Part shown: positions 10,580 to 21,984 of the stretch, piece by piece
How the letters are laid out: every line of letters starts with the position of its first letter
Numbering within the stretch: the stretch's first letter is position 1
Assembly: GCA_004794655.1 (NCBI GenBank)
Contig: SMMW01000083.1
Coordinates: forward strand, 679,001-743,000
Length of the DNA: 64,000 nucleotides
Origin: Marisa cornuarietis
Taxonomy: Eukaryota; Mollusca; Gastropoda; Architaenioglossa; Ampullariidae
Direction: 5' to 3'
Notes under the pieces: model-generated
Told to the model about the DNA's origin: nothing
Seen by the model: the letters and a program-made list of their open reading frames with translations, nothing else
Databases searched by the model: none
Position numbers and translations under genes: made by a program

Positions 10580-11655
10580 CGGTGAGTCAGTGGTTTCGAG
10601 ATTCTTTCACTTGCATTTTTCACTCAGGAGGAAATAATTCCCTTTACGAACGTGGACTACCCCAGCTAAGGTTTAATGGTCCTGCTACCTTGTAGGTAAA
10701 CTTGGAAAAGGTCTAAACCATTGTAATGGTAATTTTTAGGCGGCATCACTGGAAGTAGGCTTTTTCTCTATAAGAGCAATGACCAAGACTCAGTACAAAT
10801 GTGTTCGCAAACAAGCTGACCCATTGGTTCAACGATGCAGTCTCTGGTGAATAGAGATTATTGCCACTAAGTGTACAAGCCCCAGAGAAAGGACAGCGAA
10901 TAGGAAAGAGCATCATTCGAAATATGGAACGTCGTTTCACATGAAATTAGTGAGGTAAGAGAACTCAACCATGAGATAGAACGATACCAGTTATACATTT
11001 TGGGATTGGCGAGTGTAAGTAAGGATTTTGGGAAAGCACTACCGGACGAACGCCACAAATTTGGTACAGCGGAGAGTAAACAAAGCAAGAAGATGCTGAG
11101 GTCTTCCTTAAACTATGCACTAATCAGATGTACACCCAATTCTTGCAGATTGATTTTCACCTGCAAAATGCCAGGTCTCACAATGTTTGAAAAAGAATCC
11201 AGAAATTCGAGACCAAGCCTGAGGAGATTGTACAAATGTATAAATGACCCTTACACTCGGTGTAAGACAGTCCTCCAGTGCACCTTGGAAGATGTTCGAG
11301 GATGAGGAAGAAACAAAATAATGTCTCGAGAACAAGAAATAATGTCCGTACCACTCAACATTTCCACATATAACCCCTAAGTGGCGAGCTTTGTGAGCGA
11401 CTGCATCTCCAGTTCATTTCTCTGACCAGTTACGGCAGATTAGCATAGGTGGTCGTCAACTGGTATGAGTCAAGAGAGAAACGAATAATGTTTCCATGTA
11501 AACCGAACATTTCCATGAGACATTTGGTAAAATTAAGATGGATATTCCCCTATGGTTAATTTGAAATAGAGCGCCAACGCCTTTTACCCTTACCCAGTTC
11601 AGTACCTCTACCTACTTATACGAACAATAAGCCACTAGGTCGTATTTCAAGGAAA
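10580..11655. other. Unidentified insertion in gene A intron
   Basis: Gene B has only about 350 bp between its long exon and macro1; here roughly 1.07 kb is extra. The inserted part has a 101-codon plus-strand open frame (11000-11305: GKALPDERHKFGTAESKQSK) of unknown nature and no clear terminal repeats. It may be a decayed transposon. Confidence 0.5.
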
Positions 11656-11679
11656 ACGATCATCTCATTAGTAACCTAC

Positions 11680-13189
11680 CTGAACACTATCACTCTCTGG
11701 ATGATAAGACAAGACACATTTAGAGGTGCAGGCAATTGCTTCCAGTCCTTTGTTGCTCGAAAGTCTAGAAATATATCTGATTGTTTCTTTTCTTGTGAAC
11801 AGTTCTCCTGTACAAACAATTTGTTTTGACAAGGAAGTCAGTTCTTTTCTCACAAGTTCAATTCCTTGCTTTGTTCCTCTAACCAGAACCCCATCACTTT
11901 GTAGTGTAAGATTTATTTTGTATCGTTTTAACTTTACTGCAATGCTTGAGAGTTTGTCTTCCCAGAAAAGGGTAACAAATTTCAGTCGACCTGGGGAAAG
12001 TTGAAGAGCAGCAGAACACATACTACCTTCTGAAACACATTTTCTGATATTTTCTTCGACATTCGACATTATGTCACAAAAAGCTGTTAGAAAAATAGTA
12101 CGGTGATCCGTGCTGATTTTAAGAAGACCGCAGTGTTTCTTTATAAGTTTCTCTACGGTGTCTTTCCATTCTGATGTAGTTTCTAGAATGGAGGATACTT
12201 CATCCAAAAAAATACGTTCGCTTTTAAATGAGGTTTGAAGTAAGCTCAGCCTGTGGAAGAGCAGCTTGGTGTAAGCAGTAGACAATAACTCTATTATCAC
12301 AGCATTCCCATGTGGCAGCAAGTTGAGCTTGTTTGAGACGATTGTTAACAGCTTCACGAGCTTCCTCGGTGTCAAGAAGGGCAACATGAACATCAGGGAT
12401 ATTTGTCACCACTGTTGATGAGGCTGAATGAAGGACATCAAACATCTTCAATTGCGCTTCTTTTAACACCATCCGAGGACCATCAAAAACGACCTCTTTC
12501 TTCGAGTCTAATGCCTATTGTGAGATCTCTGTATTGTGAGTGTGTATCAGAGAAAAAAGTGGATAACATCAAAAGATCAAGTTGATATTTCTTTAGTTGT
12601 TTAGCGTCAGACTCTTTATCTTTCTGAGACTCTGACTCTTTCTCCTTAACATTAGTAATATTTTGAATGCGTGCAAATGTGTCTCCTTGATTGCAGCTTC
12701 TATTCAGAACAGAAAAGGCGCACTCTTCATCATGCCATAACACTAACTCTTCAGCGTTGAGTTCAGACTCAAGTACCGCCTTTCTGACATCCCACCATAT
12801 TTCTCGCTGAACTTCTAGTCTTTGAAGTCTTATGAAGTCAAAACAATGCTGCAGCTTCTTTTTTACATCGTCTCTCCACTTTTTCACCAGTAAATCTACT
12901 CTGTGCATTGATTCTGTGAGGGTACAACTCACAGTGAGCACGTTACCCGCAACAGTGGCTTTGGCGTGGACCTCTGAAAGGTAGAGGTTGAACATTTTCA
13001 ACATATCGGCCCTGTATCTGAGAAAGGCAATTTTCAGATCGTCCTCGTCTGTCATCTCAATAGGCGCGGGAGAGACGAAGACGTAGGGCTCTCTTCTGCC
13101 TCCTGATGGTCCCTGACATTCCACATACAGCGAGACCTGCAGCTCCCGGCCTCCTAGTCTGTGGGTCATCTGCAGGACGTCGTCAACCA
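11680..13189 (-). pseudogene. Gene A long RRM/KH-like exon with two frameshifts
   Basis: 1,510 nt against 1,514 nt in gene B. Alignment places one 2-nt deletion near 12485 (the A-rich run after IRL), which creates a stop within a few codons, and a second 2-nt deletion near 12245 (around LHQAALPQ). The three segments lie in three different frames but together follow the gene B protein closely. The intron after it carries an unidentified insert of about 1.07 kb absent from B. Confidence 0.85.
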
Positions 13190-13704
13190 CTGGAACAGAC
13201 AGATCGTGACTTGAGTTTGAGACTAAATCTGCTAGTCCCTGCTTAATGTATGGTGTTGATGGGCTAAAGGTTAACATTTATGTCATAAAAATTCCCTTTC
13301 TTTTTGTGCAATGTAACAGAAACGGTGAACCACTTACAGCTCATTACTCCCATGGGGACTAAAATCTAGGACTAATGGTAACTTGCTGCTTCAGCTGTTC
13401 AGATATCTCTCTCTTTTTATGATATGCATCTTTGTCAAGGTGTTTAATGAACAAACAGATTAGGGGCTAATTATGCTTCCACCAGTGTAGTAGCGGATGC
13501 TAAGCCTACTAAAATTCTAATTAACTCTGTTATAGAAACATACTAGTCAGCACCAGTCCCTAACGGCTAGCGGTAAATTGTGCACGGAGGCACTGATCAC
13601 TAATCTTTGGATTTTAGCAGATGACTTGCGTTAAATGTTTTGTCATCTCAAAAGTCTCCATTTCTGTTTATTGGTGTATGTTCACATCCCTCAGCCCGTC
13701 TTAC

Positions 13705-13938
13705 CGCTAGCATCTCCAAAGTAGACGACACATTTCTGTCTGCCTTTTACTGGATGAACTTCAAGCACTGTTCCCCCCTTAGCACGAGGGGTTTCAAAGT
13801 AGCAAGATACATGATCGGGATCTGTGCTTGGGCTGAGATTGTCCACAAGGATGCTGTTAGAGACGGGTACCCTCCACACCTCCAACTGTCTTTCATTCAG
13901 TAGTTTTGTCTCGCATTTCTCCTTCACTTTCACAAAAT
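13705..13938 (-). pseudogene. Gene A RRM-like exon 2
   Basis: 234 nt, equal to the gene B counterpart, open, acceptor CTGTTAACAG and donor AGCG|GTAAGA. It encodes CETKLLNERQLEVWRVPVSN, SILVDNLSPSTDPDHVSCYF and KCVVYFGDAS. No lesion is seen in this exon itself. A (CA)n tract lies about 75 bp upstream. Confidence 0.7.
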
Positions 13939-14011
13939 CTGTTAACAGTCCAAAGAATCTAACAAGTAGAAATTCCACAATTAATTAAACTAATGATACG
14001 ACTACATACTT

Positions 14012-14012
14012 T

Positions 14013-14071
<59 letters not shown>
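14012..14071. repeat. (CA)n microsatellite
   Basis: About 60 bp of CA repeats in the gene A intron between the two RRM-like exons. Confidence 0.95.
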
Positions 14072-14072
<1 letters not shown>

Positions 14073-14248
14073 CGCAAACCCTTATATTTTCACTCTGAAT
14101 CAGAATATCGATATTCAAGCATTTTGCATTGGAAACTGTTTCATCCTTTATCCTATTTTACCATAAATCCATTCATAATTTAAACCACGCTATGCAGAGT
14201 AAAATTCCAAATAATTACTGTTTTAAGAGCCTTTTGCTTACTGCTCAC

Positions 14249-14509
14249 CAACTTCTGTTTTGAAGGTGACCAGGACATCACCTGGCCTGTCACAATACAG
14301 AGTTTCTGTAGCCTCCTGTCCAGTGACGAGTTCCAGGTAGTTCATGAGCAGCTCTTTGCAAAGACCTGGAGTCACGTTTCTAAGGAACAATTTGTTTGGG
14401 TGAAACGGTCCTGTCTCCAGCCGACTTAACCATTCCTGGTATTTAACCTCTTGTTTCTTTAGCAGTTGTGTTTCTGTTTTAACATGATGTGCAGACATTA
14501 CAAGTATAA
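14249..14509 (-). pseudogene. Gene A RRM-like exon 1
   Basis: 261 nt, the same length and phase as the gene B exon at 38741-39001, and open throughout. Key sequence: LFLRNVTPGLCKELLMNYLE and DVLVTFKTEVG. A LINE 3' end (from about 14548) has inserted only some 40 bp upstream of its acceptor, replacing the upstream intron sequence seen in B. Confidence 0.7.
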
Positions 14510-14547
14510 CTATGCAACTATTCATTCCATATACTACTACTACTACT

Positions 14548-14780
14548 AATAATAATAATAATAATAATGAAGATTTTTATAGCTCATATTCACACTCATA
14601 GAGAGCATGCTCTTAGCGCTTAAAACAAGGAAGAGACATGGACTACATGAACAGAACACGAGGGACGGAAGAATAAACAACAGTACTGACGACAAACAGA
14701 AAAACAAAGATAGAAAACACAAAAAGGCACCAAGTAACAGGAACAGAGAATATAGCGATTCTGCAGAGATAACATATTCA
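14548..14780 (-). mobile_element. LINE 3' end, short copy
   Basis: Reading minus, it ends GCGCTAAGAGCATGCTCTC and AATCTTCATTATTATTATT with an (ATT)n tail. It is the same family as 40595-40990. It sits just before the acceptor of the gene A RRM exon and is absent from gene B. Confidence 0.65.
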
Positions 14781-15056
14781 GGTTCTTTTCTTCTTTAGCA
14801 GTTAAACATAATTCGAAAGGAAGTTTGTTAAAGTGTTGGATTGGAAATGCACGGGAAGGAAAACTGAGCCTGCATAAACAACATGAGTTTTATTTCTATT
14901 TAACTGTACCAGAAATTTTTGTTCATTATATATATACACACAAAACACTAGAAACATGTGATTACGTATTTAGAAGACTGCCGCCTTAATCGCCGGGGCT
15001 TCATCTTAAAGGAACTTAACCATATGTCGTGTGTACTCAGACAAAAAAAGTCTCAC

Positions 15057-15720
15057 CTTCAGCAGACTCATTTTCAAGAGCGTGCTCGGGTGCGTCATTG
15101 ATAGTTTCATCCTCCAGTGGTTCTTCTGCAATGTGAAGTGAACAAAATAAGGAAAGGAACTATTGTATAATAAATCGGAATGAAATCTGCACAGTTACAT
15201 CTTTTGATATTTTACTTTTCTGAAGAAGAAAAAACGATTTTATATAATTTTTTACTACTTGTGGACTGGGGGAAATAATTTAATATTGCATTGTCATCAG
15301 AAATGATTAACTGGTGAAATTTATAGACCTCTAGGACGACGGGAAGTGGGTGAAAAATAGATTACAAAATTTGAGCCTGACAGACAAACAAAAATAGTGA
15401 GTTAAATAAAAGTGTGTGTAAAAATCGTTTCACAGCTGCAGAAATGTATGCCCACTTATGCTCTTTCTATCTAGCTATCTATCTATGAAAAGGAGAGCAG
15501 CTCCACTCTTACTGGAGGTAAGTCCATTGACACAAAAACTAAATTAAAGACAATGCAATACCCACTTTTATCCTGTGGTGTACCTCGCGACCAGTATCCA
15601 CGAACAAATTTAAATATGCGTTGAAATGTGTGCATGATAGAGTCTAGTGAGTAGGGCCTGTTGAATCCGTGCAAAACCATCAGCAGAGCTCGTACGTTCT
15701 GCTTCTTGAAGAATGTAAAT
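15057..15720 (-). pseudogene. Gene A first recognised exons (two exons, frameshifted)
   Basis: Exon 15566-15720 follows TTCTTCTCAG and reads IYILQEAER as in gene B. A single extra base in the run near GGTTTTGCACGG then shifts the frame; the matching HGFNRPYS sequence continues in another frame. It ends GATAAAA|GTGGGT. A second exon, 15057-15125 (TTGCAG to GAAG|GTGAGA), encodes the acidic EPLEDETINDAPEHALENES. In gene B these are one exon. Confidence 0.65.
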
Positions 15721-16256
15721 CTGAGAAGAAATCATATCAAATTCCCAAGCAATTTCCATATTTATGGTGAAAACATGGATTATGGACCATATCTGACAGA
15801 GTGATTAAAAGACGACAAATGTGCATTAAAATACTAAACAATATCCAGGACGAATAGGATACCAGTCTCGGTCTGACTCACTTTGCTTGATCTTTTAAGT
15901 TTTCTTCGGTTTTTCTTTTCTTTTGGATGTTTTTATTTGTATGTCATTTTGTTGCTGGATCTGTCGTCTCTAGCATGGCCTTCTCTATAGCAAGAACAAA
16001 AGTTTCATTGGTGTCTTTTCTAAATTGATTCTATTAACGCGCTGCTGGGAAATCGTAATATTTTGCATGTGTCTGCCATTGCACTGGGCTGTGCCATGGT
16101 GAGTGAAGCGACCATGCGTGTCTGCCACAGTCCCAGCCCTTTGTCCCCTCCCTCCACTGCTCTTTGTTCCTTAGCTTCACAAAGCTTCTACATCTTTCTA
16201 CTCAAACTCGTACCCTCGTCTGTGTCTTTATTTTATCAAAACTTGACAGTTATAAC

Positions 16257-16940
16257 TGTCAAGAACGCACGGGACGTGTGGACGGGTCACCTACAACACA
16301 CACTGACATCACAGCGTTCTTCACGTGTTCTTTCACACAACAAAGTACTAAGACCTGCACGTGGGTTCCTATATCTATATAATTCAAAAATTCCAATTAT
16401 TTTCCAACACTCAATGAATTTCAAATAAAAGTTACATCAACATATCTCGCAGCTAATTAATGTCTACATAAACCCTTCTATTTTAAATATCTCCAGTCAA
16501 TATATGAGAACAAGCAAGCAGGAATATCCTTTCAACAACGTAGATGTCTTTCAACCTTCCAATCAATCGTTGCTAATCGTCTCTTCTCTATATTAGCTTA
16601 ATTTTCTTCCAATGTTCATCAACAGTTTCTCAAAACGTAAATGACCAAATCACACTGTCAACGACCGGTCACAACAAACGCACCCACAGATGTAAACTTG
16701 CCTGTAATACTCCTTGAAACTATATAGAAATACACACCACTGCGAATCTCCAAAAGCACAGCAATTACTTCCAATACAGAATCCACCGGCAGACACACAG
16801 CAACTGACGAATCTTTTCAAACACACAGCAATACTCCAATTATCTGAATCCACCACTAGGCACACAGCAACTGGCGAAACACTAGCCTATAAACTCCAAG
16901 CAATACTCCAAACGCTGACCTCCTTTTCTTTTCTCCAAAA

Positions 16941-17008
<68 letters not shown>

Positions 17009-17214
17009 GGTACATTCCATCCAAACCATCTTTCTTCTCTCTCTAGAAACTTCTGCGCTCTTCCAGACAACATCCCACGTCATACCTCCTTTTACGTCAC
17101 GCTTTTCAACCATACCAAAGTACCCCCAAGGGCCACTAACCCTGCTGCACAAAACAAACAAGGGAGCTAACTCCATTTCTGCCATTCATTACTGTCACGG
17201 GTCGATCCGTGACA
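16257..17214 (-). mobile_element. Solo LTR (958 bp) with 5-bp target duplication
   Basis: In minus orientation it starts TGTCACGGATCGACCCGTGA and ends GTTCTTGACA (TG...CA). It is flanked by ATAAC at 16252-16256 and 17215-17219, and the paralogous position in segment B (about 39985-40010) has no insertion. It contains a (CA)n tract at 16945-17007. No internal retroelement sequence is present, so it fits a solo LTR left by recombination. Confidence 0.75.
16945..17007. repeat. (CA)n microsatellite inside solo LTR
   Basis: About 62 bp of CA repeats; the paralogous LTR at 30 kb has only a short (TG) run at the matching place, so the tract expanded here. Confidence 0.95.
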
Positions 17215-17229
17215 ATAACTCTATCTTGT

Positions 17230-17860
17230 CTTGCTGTCCTTGGTATCTCATCAATAAACTCTAAAAGCTTTAGAAGTCTGCAGCACGACTCACAGTCCAA
17301 GTAAGCAATCGAGGGGTCATCTAAAACCTAGCAAAAACGAGGTCAACGACCTGAAAAGTTTATGGGATGACCTATACCTGTACCTTTTTTAAACGAGGTC
17401 ACGGAAAACATCTTCTTAGTATTCTCCACTTGCTTCCTGTCGAGGTTTGCATACAGTCTAAATTGTCTGCACTTTTGCTTTAGATTTTCTTACTTGTTCT
17501 GTTCTCTGACCCCTTCTGGCATTTTATTCAAAGCAGGCAAATCAGCATTCCTACGGGGACAGTCTGACTTTACCCTTAGTGCAATGTATATCTATTCAGC
17601 ATCAGCTTTGTTGAACTCCATCCCTCCAGCCACCAGAAATAACCATTTAAACATGCACATTTTTTTCAAGCAGCATCTAAAGAATTAATGAAGAATTTTA
17701 GCCTGGAATGTTGTTAGAAAATATATGCAGCCTTTATTGTCTTAATGTTTATCTTGCTTACCGTGTGACTAATGTTGTTTTTGCCATGGATCAACGCTCA
17801 GTGCATGTTGGGATAGAGCACGATGCGGATGTACAGTATTATTAAGATAATAAAAGACTA
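17230..17860 (+). mobile_element. Old LINE 3' relic, predating the A/B duplication
   Basis: Degenerate RT C-terminus (HLLPVEVCIQSKLSALLL, then SASALLNSIPPATRN and FFKQHLKN). The same relic lies at 40040-40590 in segment B, so it was present before the two segments duplicated. Confidence 0.55.
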
Positions 17861-18259
17861 GGCAATCAGGCTAGATAACAAAATAATTAAATAGAAACCA
17901 CACTGATATAGAAGAAGATTAAAATAAGGATAAAGGAGACTAAAATAAGAACGACTGCTAACGAGCCATATGCTTAGTTATTCTCTTTGCTTCACAAGGA
18001 AAGCAAATATTCGTTAAAGTTGCTGAGTGTGCATGAAAAATTGAGTATTCACCGGCCTACGCAATCCTCAACTTAGTGCTTGACGGTGAAATTCACTATC
18101 CACCAGCCTACAGAGCCTCCTCAACCCCATACTAATCCAGTCTGACTAAATTGGTAGAAAAGGAACATTCGGTTTACTTGTGGATGTAGACTTTCTTTAA
18201 TGTCAGATATTATTGTTCTGAATATTACAGTTACTGTAATGAAAGCTACAGCAAGCTGA

Positions 18260-18330
18260 ACGCACAAAAGCGAAACAGAAAGTAGCACTGACGTCACGAT
18301 TTTCTTGGCAAAGCGGAACTGAAAGTAGCA
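18260..18330. promoter_or_regulatory. ISRE-like and CRE-like boxes upstream of gene A
   Basis: GAAACAGAAA at 18272-18281 fits the IRF-binding core GAAANNGAAA and lies 8 bp before a perfect CRE palindrome, TGACGTCA (18289-18296). A second, decayed copy (GGAACTGAAA) follows near 18316. The block is conserved at the same relative position upstream of gene B. A promoter role is an inference; no transcription start could be located. Confidence 0.3.
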
Positions 18331-18722
18331 TTTACCTGTAATTGTCATAGGTGAATGTTGGTAGTGTACGCGAGAGAGAGAATGGGAGAAAGAAAACGAT
18401 AAGGTAGGGAGGGGAGAAGAGAAACAGAGTGAGAGAAATAAGATAAACATGTTATATATATATATACACATGTGTGTGTGTGTGTGCACGTTTGTTTGTC
18501 TGTGAACACGCGGGCGTTAAACTTGAGTTTCTGAAAGGCGTATAGAGCCGTGTTATCGTTTGTCTGATGAACATGCACATATAAATAAATATGTCGAACT
18601 ATGTAAAGAATATCGCATTTATTAGTTTATTGATCAAGCGAGGACAGGCTGCAGCAGACTGACAGCCACGAATGGAAAATGTTACAAAAGAAAACCTAAA
18701 AAAACCCCCAAAGAACGTATTC

Positions 18723-19541
18723 CCACGGACCTTCATCTACTGGATAAGTGTCTCAGGTTTATATCCAGTGTAAGTCTCGGCTTTCCTTATCAGCCCGCCC
18801 GTGTTTCCGGTTCCGGTTTGCTGTTGCGAAGAGACACGGACCTTCATTTAATTTTAATAAAGGTCAGTAGTATGCAGACGTAAATGCATTCGAAAACAAT
18901 GGACAAGTGCAAATTGTTGCATTGTTGGATGTCATACCAATAAAGCGAGAGGTCGTTATCCTCAACAGAAAGTAAACATCTATCCTCGTCGCTATCATAG
19001 CTTACAATACCAACCGACCTTAGCAGCGGGGGACCTTCCTATTGTCGTCTGCTAGTAAATGGGGTTGTCATGAACTCAGTGCTACCACGGACCTTCATAT
19101 GTGACATTTATTAAATTAATTCTTAAAGTATAGGCTTTTTGTAACAAAATAATCTATATAATTGTGTCCGAAAAATCAAAAACAATGCTTTTTTTTAAAA
19201 ATTGTTAGTGGTAGAGCAAGTCAATGGCATCTGTTGTGACGATGTTTTTATATGATAAAATTGACGATAAACCCACATGCGTTTTCTATAAACAACCAAA
19301 ATGTATTTTACAGAAAATACTACTGTTGATTTTGCAATCAGTCTTCTTTAATAAGGTTCTTATGACAGGAAAGCTTAATTACTTGTAAAATTTCTTCGAC
19401 GTTAGGAAAACCCGCCATTTTGAAATCGGAAACGGAAGTGAAAACCTAACGTTTGTAGGGTTTGTTACAATTGGTCACTCCTATGATAGCGCAAAGAGGC
19501 AACGAATGAGAGACACTCATCCAGTAGATGAAGGTCCGTGG
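18723..19541. mobile_element. 819-bp TIR element with THAP-like remnant
   Basis: Terminal inverted repeats of 32 bp with one mismatch begin CCACGGACCTTCATCTACTG at both ends. TATTC flanks both sides (18718-18722 and 19542-19546) and occurs once at the empty site in segment B (41856-41860). Copies of the TIR core (CACGGACCTTCAT) also lie inside at about 18834 and 19086. Plus-strand bases from 18906 encode ANCCIVGCHTNKARGRYP, like the start of a THAP zinc finger, in a frame open to about 19054. It is non-autonomous; no transposase core was seen. Confidence 0.8.
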
Positions 19542-19579
19542 TATTCCTCATAATATGAAATAAGTTAATGGCGTACAAT

Positions 19580-19759
19580 ACCTTCGTCTACGTAGATGTT
19601 GTGTTCAAGTTGTAGTCTATCACATCTGTGAAAAAACAGGGCGAAATTGGAGGCGGTGATCTCATTCTGTGTTGACTCTTGTCGAGTGTCGGGGAACTCA
19701 CTCAGGTAGTCAGGCATGCGGCTCTTTTCAAGTACACCTGTGGGCCGCACTAAGGACAC
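19580..19759 (-). other. Short open frame upstream of gene A, possible 5' exon
   Basis: An open frame starts ATG and reads SRMPDYLSEFPDTRQESTQN, ending HNIYVDEG at a possible donor (GAAG|GTATTG). A pyrimidine tract followed by CAG (near 19625) inside it would allow a shorter exon instead. Degenerate copies occur at about 41890-41980 and 54155-54260, in the other upstream regions. It could be the missing 5' coding exon of the PARP genes or part of a repeat. Confidence 0.25.
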
Positions 19760-20110
19760 TGTATACGAGTGAAACCCTCATGGCAACACAAATGTGACCC
19801 ATGCGGCCCTCGCGGAACCCTCAGTTTGACAGACCTGCACTAATGAGCAACAGCTAACACGATCACAACAACCGCTGTGACACCTGTCCCGTTGCGGATT
19901 GCCTTATTTCCAGAAAAACACTAAGATCGTGGAACAGTAACTTCTTCCGATTTCATTCGGGCACTAAATTAGAATCAACAGTGATAAGGTAGCCTGACGA
20001 CTTTTCACAGGTATGGTCAGTCATGCGTGAAATCCGACATAGTTTTGAGATATTCATAAACGTTTCGTACGAAAAGGTTGTGAAAATACTTTGTCGGCTG
20101 AAATGTGGGG

Positions 20111-20149
20111 CGCTGTGTGTGTGTGTGTGCTCGCGCGCACGCGCGCGTT
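20111..20149. repeat. TG/CG alternating tract
   Basis: GTGTGTGTG followed by CGCGCGCACGCGCGCG, a purine-pyrimidine alternation upstream of gene A. Confidence 0.85.
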
Positions 20150-20315
20150 TGTGTCCAAATAAACAACGTAAAAAACAGACGATTTAGAGTACTAACATAT
20201 TTATTATCGTTGGTGTTATTATCTCGTCTTTCCTTGTGCTTATCGTTGTCTGTCTTTCTCTGTGCATTATCTTAATTATTGCTAGGGTTTCAGCCTTTCT
20301 TTGATGACCCTGATA

Positions 20316-20347
<32 letters not shown>

Positions 20348-20864
20348 TAGCAATGGAGTCTGAAACATTAGACGAAGACAAATGAGACAAAACAAAAATA
20401 ACCCAAAATGCGAGTTAAAAAAGAAGAAGCAAACGAGAGGAAGACGAGGGATTAAAAGTCAGCAACATGAAAACGAGGCTCAACTACTCAAGCACGAACT
20501 GTTTGCTGAGCTATCAAACCGGAACGAATCCGTCACCGTTTGTAGCTCTGGGACATTCTCGTACGACAGTGGCTTTGAAATCGTTGTTGCAGTATACCAG
20601 GTTTTTAAGCCAGAACGTGTATACTGGCCCCGGGGAAACGGACACGTGGGCGATAGTTAGGCTCAACTCTAGCTGCCTACGTCAACATAAACGTGCAGGG
20701 GAACCAAACACGTCGATCACTCAGTTTTCACTCTCGACTCACGAGCACCCACACTTGCTGTTCTCCAATAACGTGTGATGATAAAAATTTTTATTTAACA
20801 TGAAAAAAGATATTACAGTGCTGTTACCTCTCACATGCACACGCACATCAACTTAGCTCTGTTC

Positions 20865-21312
20865 TTACAGCTCTTCTTGTAGTTGAGAGTCCACGCTGGT
20901 GGGCAGGTGAATTTCAATTTTCCAATCGACAGTCACGGCACGCTGGTGACTTTCTCTCAAAGTGTTTGTCCGACTGTCCGTCGTTTTTTTTCGCTCGCCA
21001 TCCACGTCAGACAGCGACGACTGCTCTCCCGGTGACACAGAGTCGAGCCTGTCCCGCTCCAGGGACACACACGTGGTGTCTTCGATGACTGCAGTGCTCT
21101 GTACAGCAGTAGAACAAACACCAACCTAATGCTAAGTTCCCTGGTCCTTTGGAGTGCCAGAGAACCCAGCAGATGTTCTCCTCCCTTGAAAATGACGACT
21201 TCTGACGGCCTTGGCGTCGAACGTTTACCTCTGACAGGTAGTGCAAGTCCTGGTCGCAGAGGATTTTAATTGCCACGGCGACAGCAAGCAGTTCTGACAG
21301 TTCTTCGTCCAC
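20865..21312 (-). CDS. Candidate two-exon small protein gene, unknown
   Basis: Exon 21229-21312 begins MDEELSELLAVAVAIKILCD and ends LHYLSE at GAG|GTAAAC. Exon 20865-21098 starts after CTGCTGTACAG in the same phase, reads STAVIEDTTCVSLERDRLDS, a Ser/Asp/Arg-rich middle, VTVDWKIEIHLP and a stop. Total about 105 residues. A GTAAGA right at the stop could instead be a donor leading to more exons. No family was recognised. Evidence is only the phase match and the reasonable splice sites. Confidence 0.3.
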
Positions 21313-21984
21313 ACTCGCTCCCTTGCCTCAAGGTTTTCTAACCTAGAGTCCTTCCTCTCGAGTCTTGCCCTCGTGGATTAAAAACCGGTCTGGAGGTAAA
21401 AATGAAGCTGGCTTTAGAAAGCCGCTTTGACTTCTGACCGGTTGCTCCGTTCACACTGATGTCCTGCCGAGAAGTATCTTGCAAGGCTCTCCTTTCCCTA
21501 TTTCTTCTGCACATTCGCACAGACACATACAGCGAGGGATGCCATTGGCTCCTCCCTCACCATCCAATCATCAAGCAGCCAGCCTCCGACGAGAGAAAGA
21601 CCACTCCTACTGAGCCTTTGCACTCACTCCCTCCCTACATGTGGCGTGGTGGACAGGTGACTAACTCCCCTCTCCCTCTACCTGGCAGACAGGTGTGCGA
21701 GCCCTTGAGGCGTCACAATTTCCCTATTAACGCCTCTGCCAGCTGGCTGGTCGCGCCTGGCATGCTGTGACCACTTAAGGCTATGTCACACGGGGATTAG
21801 TAAACACTGTTTTCTTTTAAAACAGCCTTGATTTTCCGGATTCCCATGTATCATACCCCCGGGCCGCATTCGGAAACCGTTTGGGGAAACTGCTATTCTC
21901 AGTGTTTTGGGTACAAGAACTTGCTCTATGTTGGAGATCGGTTTTGCAAAAAGGCCGCCAAAGACACACTCCCGCTTGGAAATT

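Larger units (their letters stand above)
382..15720 (-). pseudogene. Gene A: decayed full-length PARP14-like paralog
   Basis: Nearly all exons of gene B are recognised in the same order, but several are damaged: a +1 frameshift in the first exon, two separate 2-nt deletions in the long exon, NAAN changed to NTSD in macro1, loss of the macro1 second-exon acceptor next to a microsatellite, deletion of the macro2 first half, absence of macro3, a duplicated WWE exon with no donor, and a +1 frameshift that truncates the ART domain. Several undamaged exons keep their lengths and phases, so decay looks recent or partial. A truncated RNA-binding product cannot be excluded. Assembly error could explain one or two lesions, not the whole set. 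Confidence 0.85.

Noticed and set aside
12224..12472. Separate small gene inside gene A
   Set aside because: It is the central part of the frameshifted long exon and aligns without a gap to gene B.
16856..17185. Frame with a Cys-Val repeat
   Set aside because: Translation of the (CA)n tract within the solo LTR.
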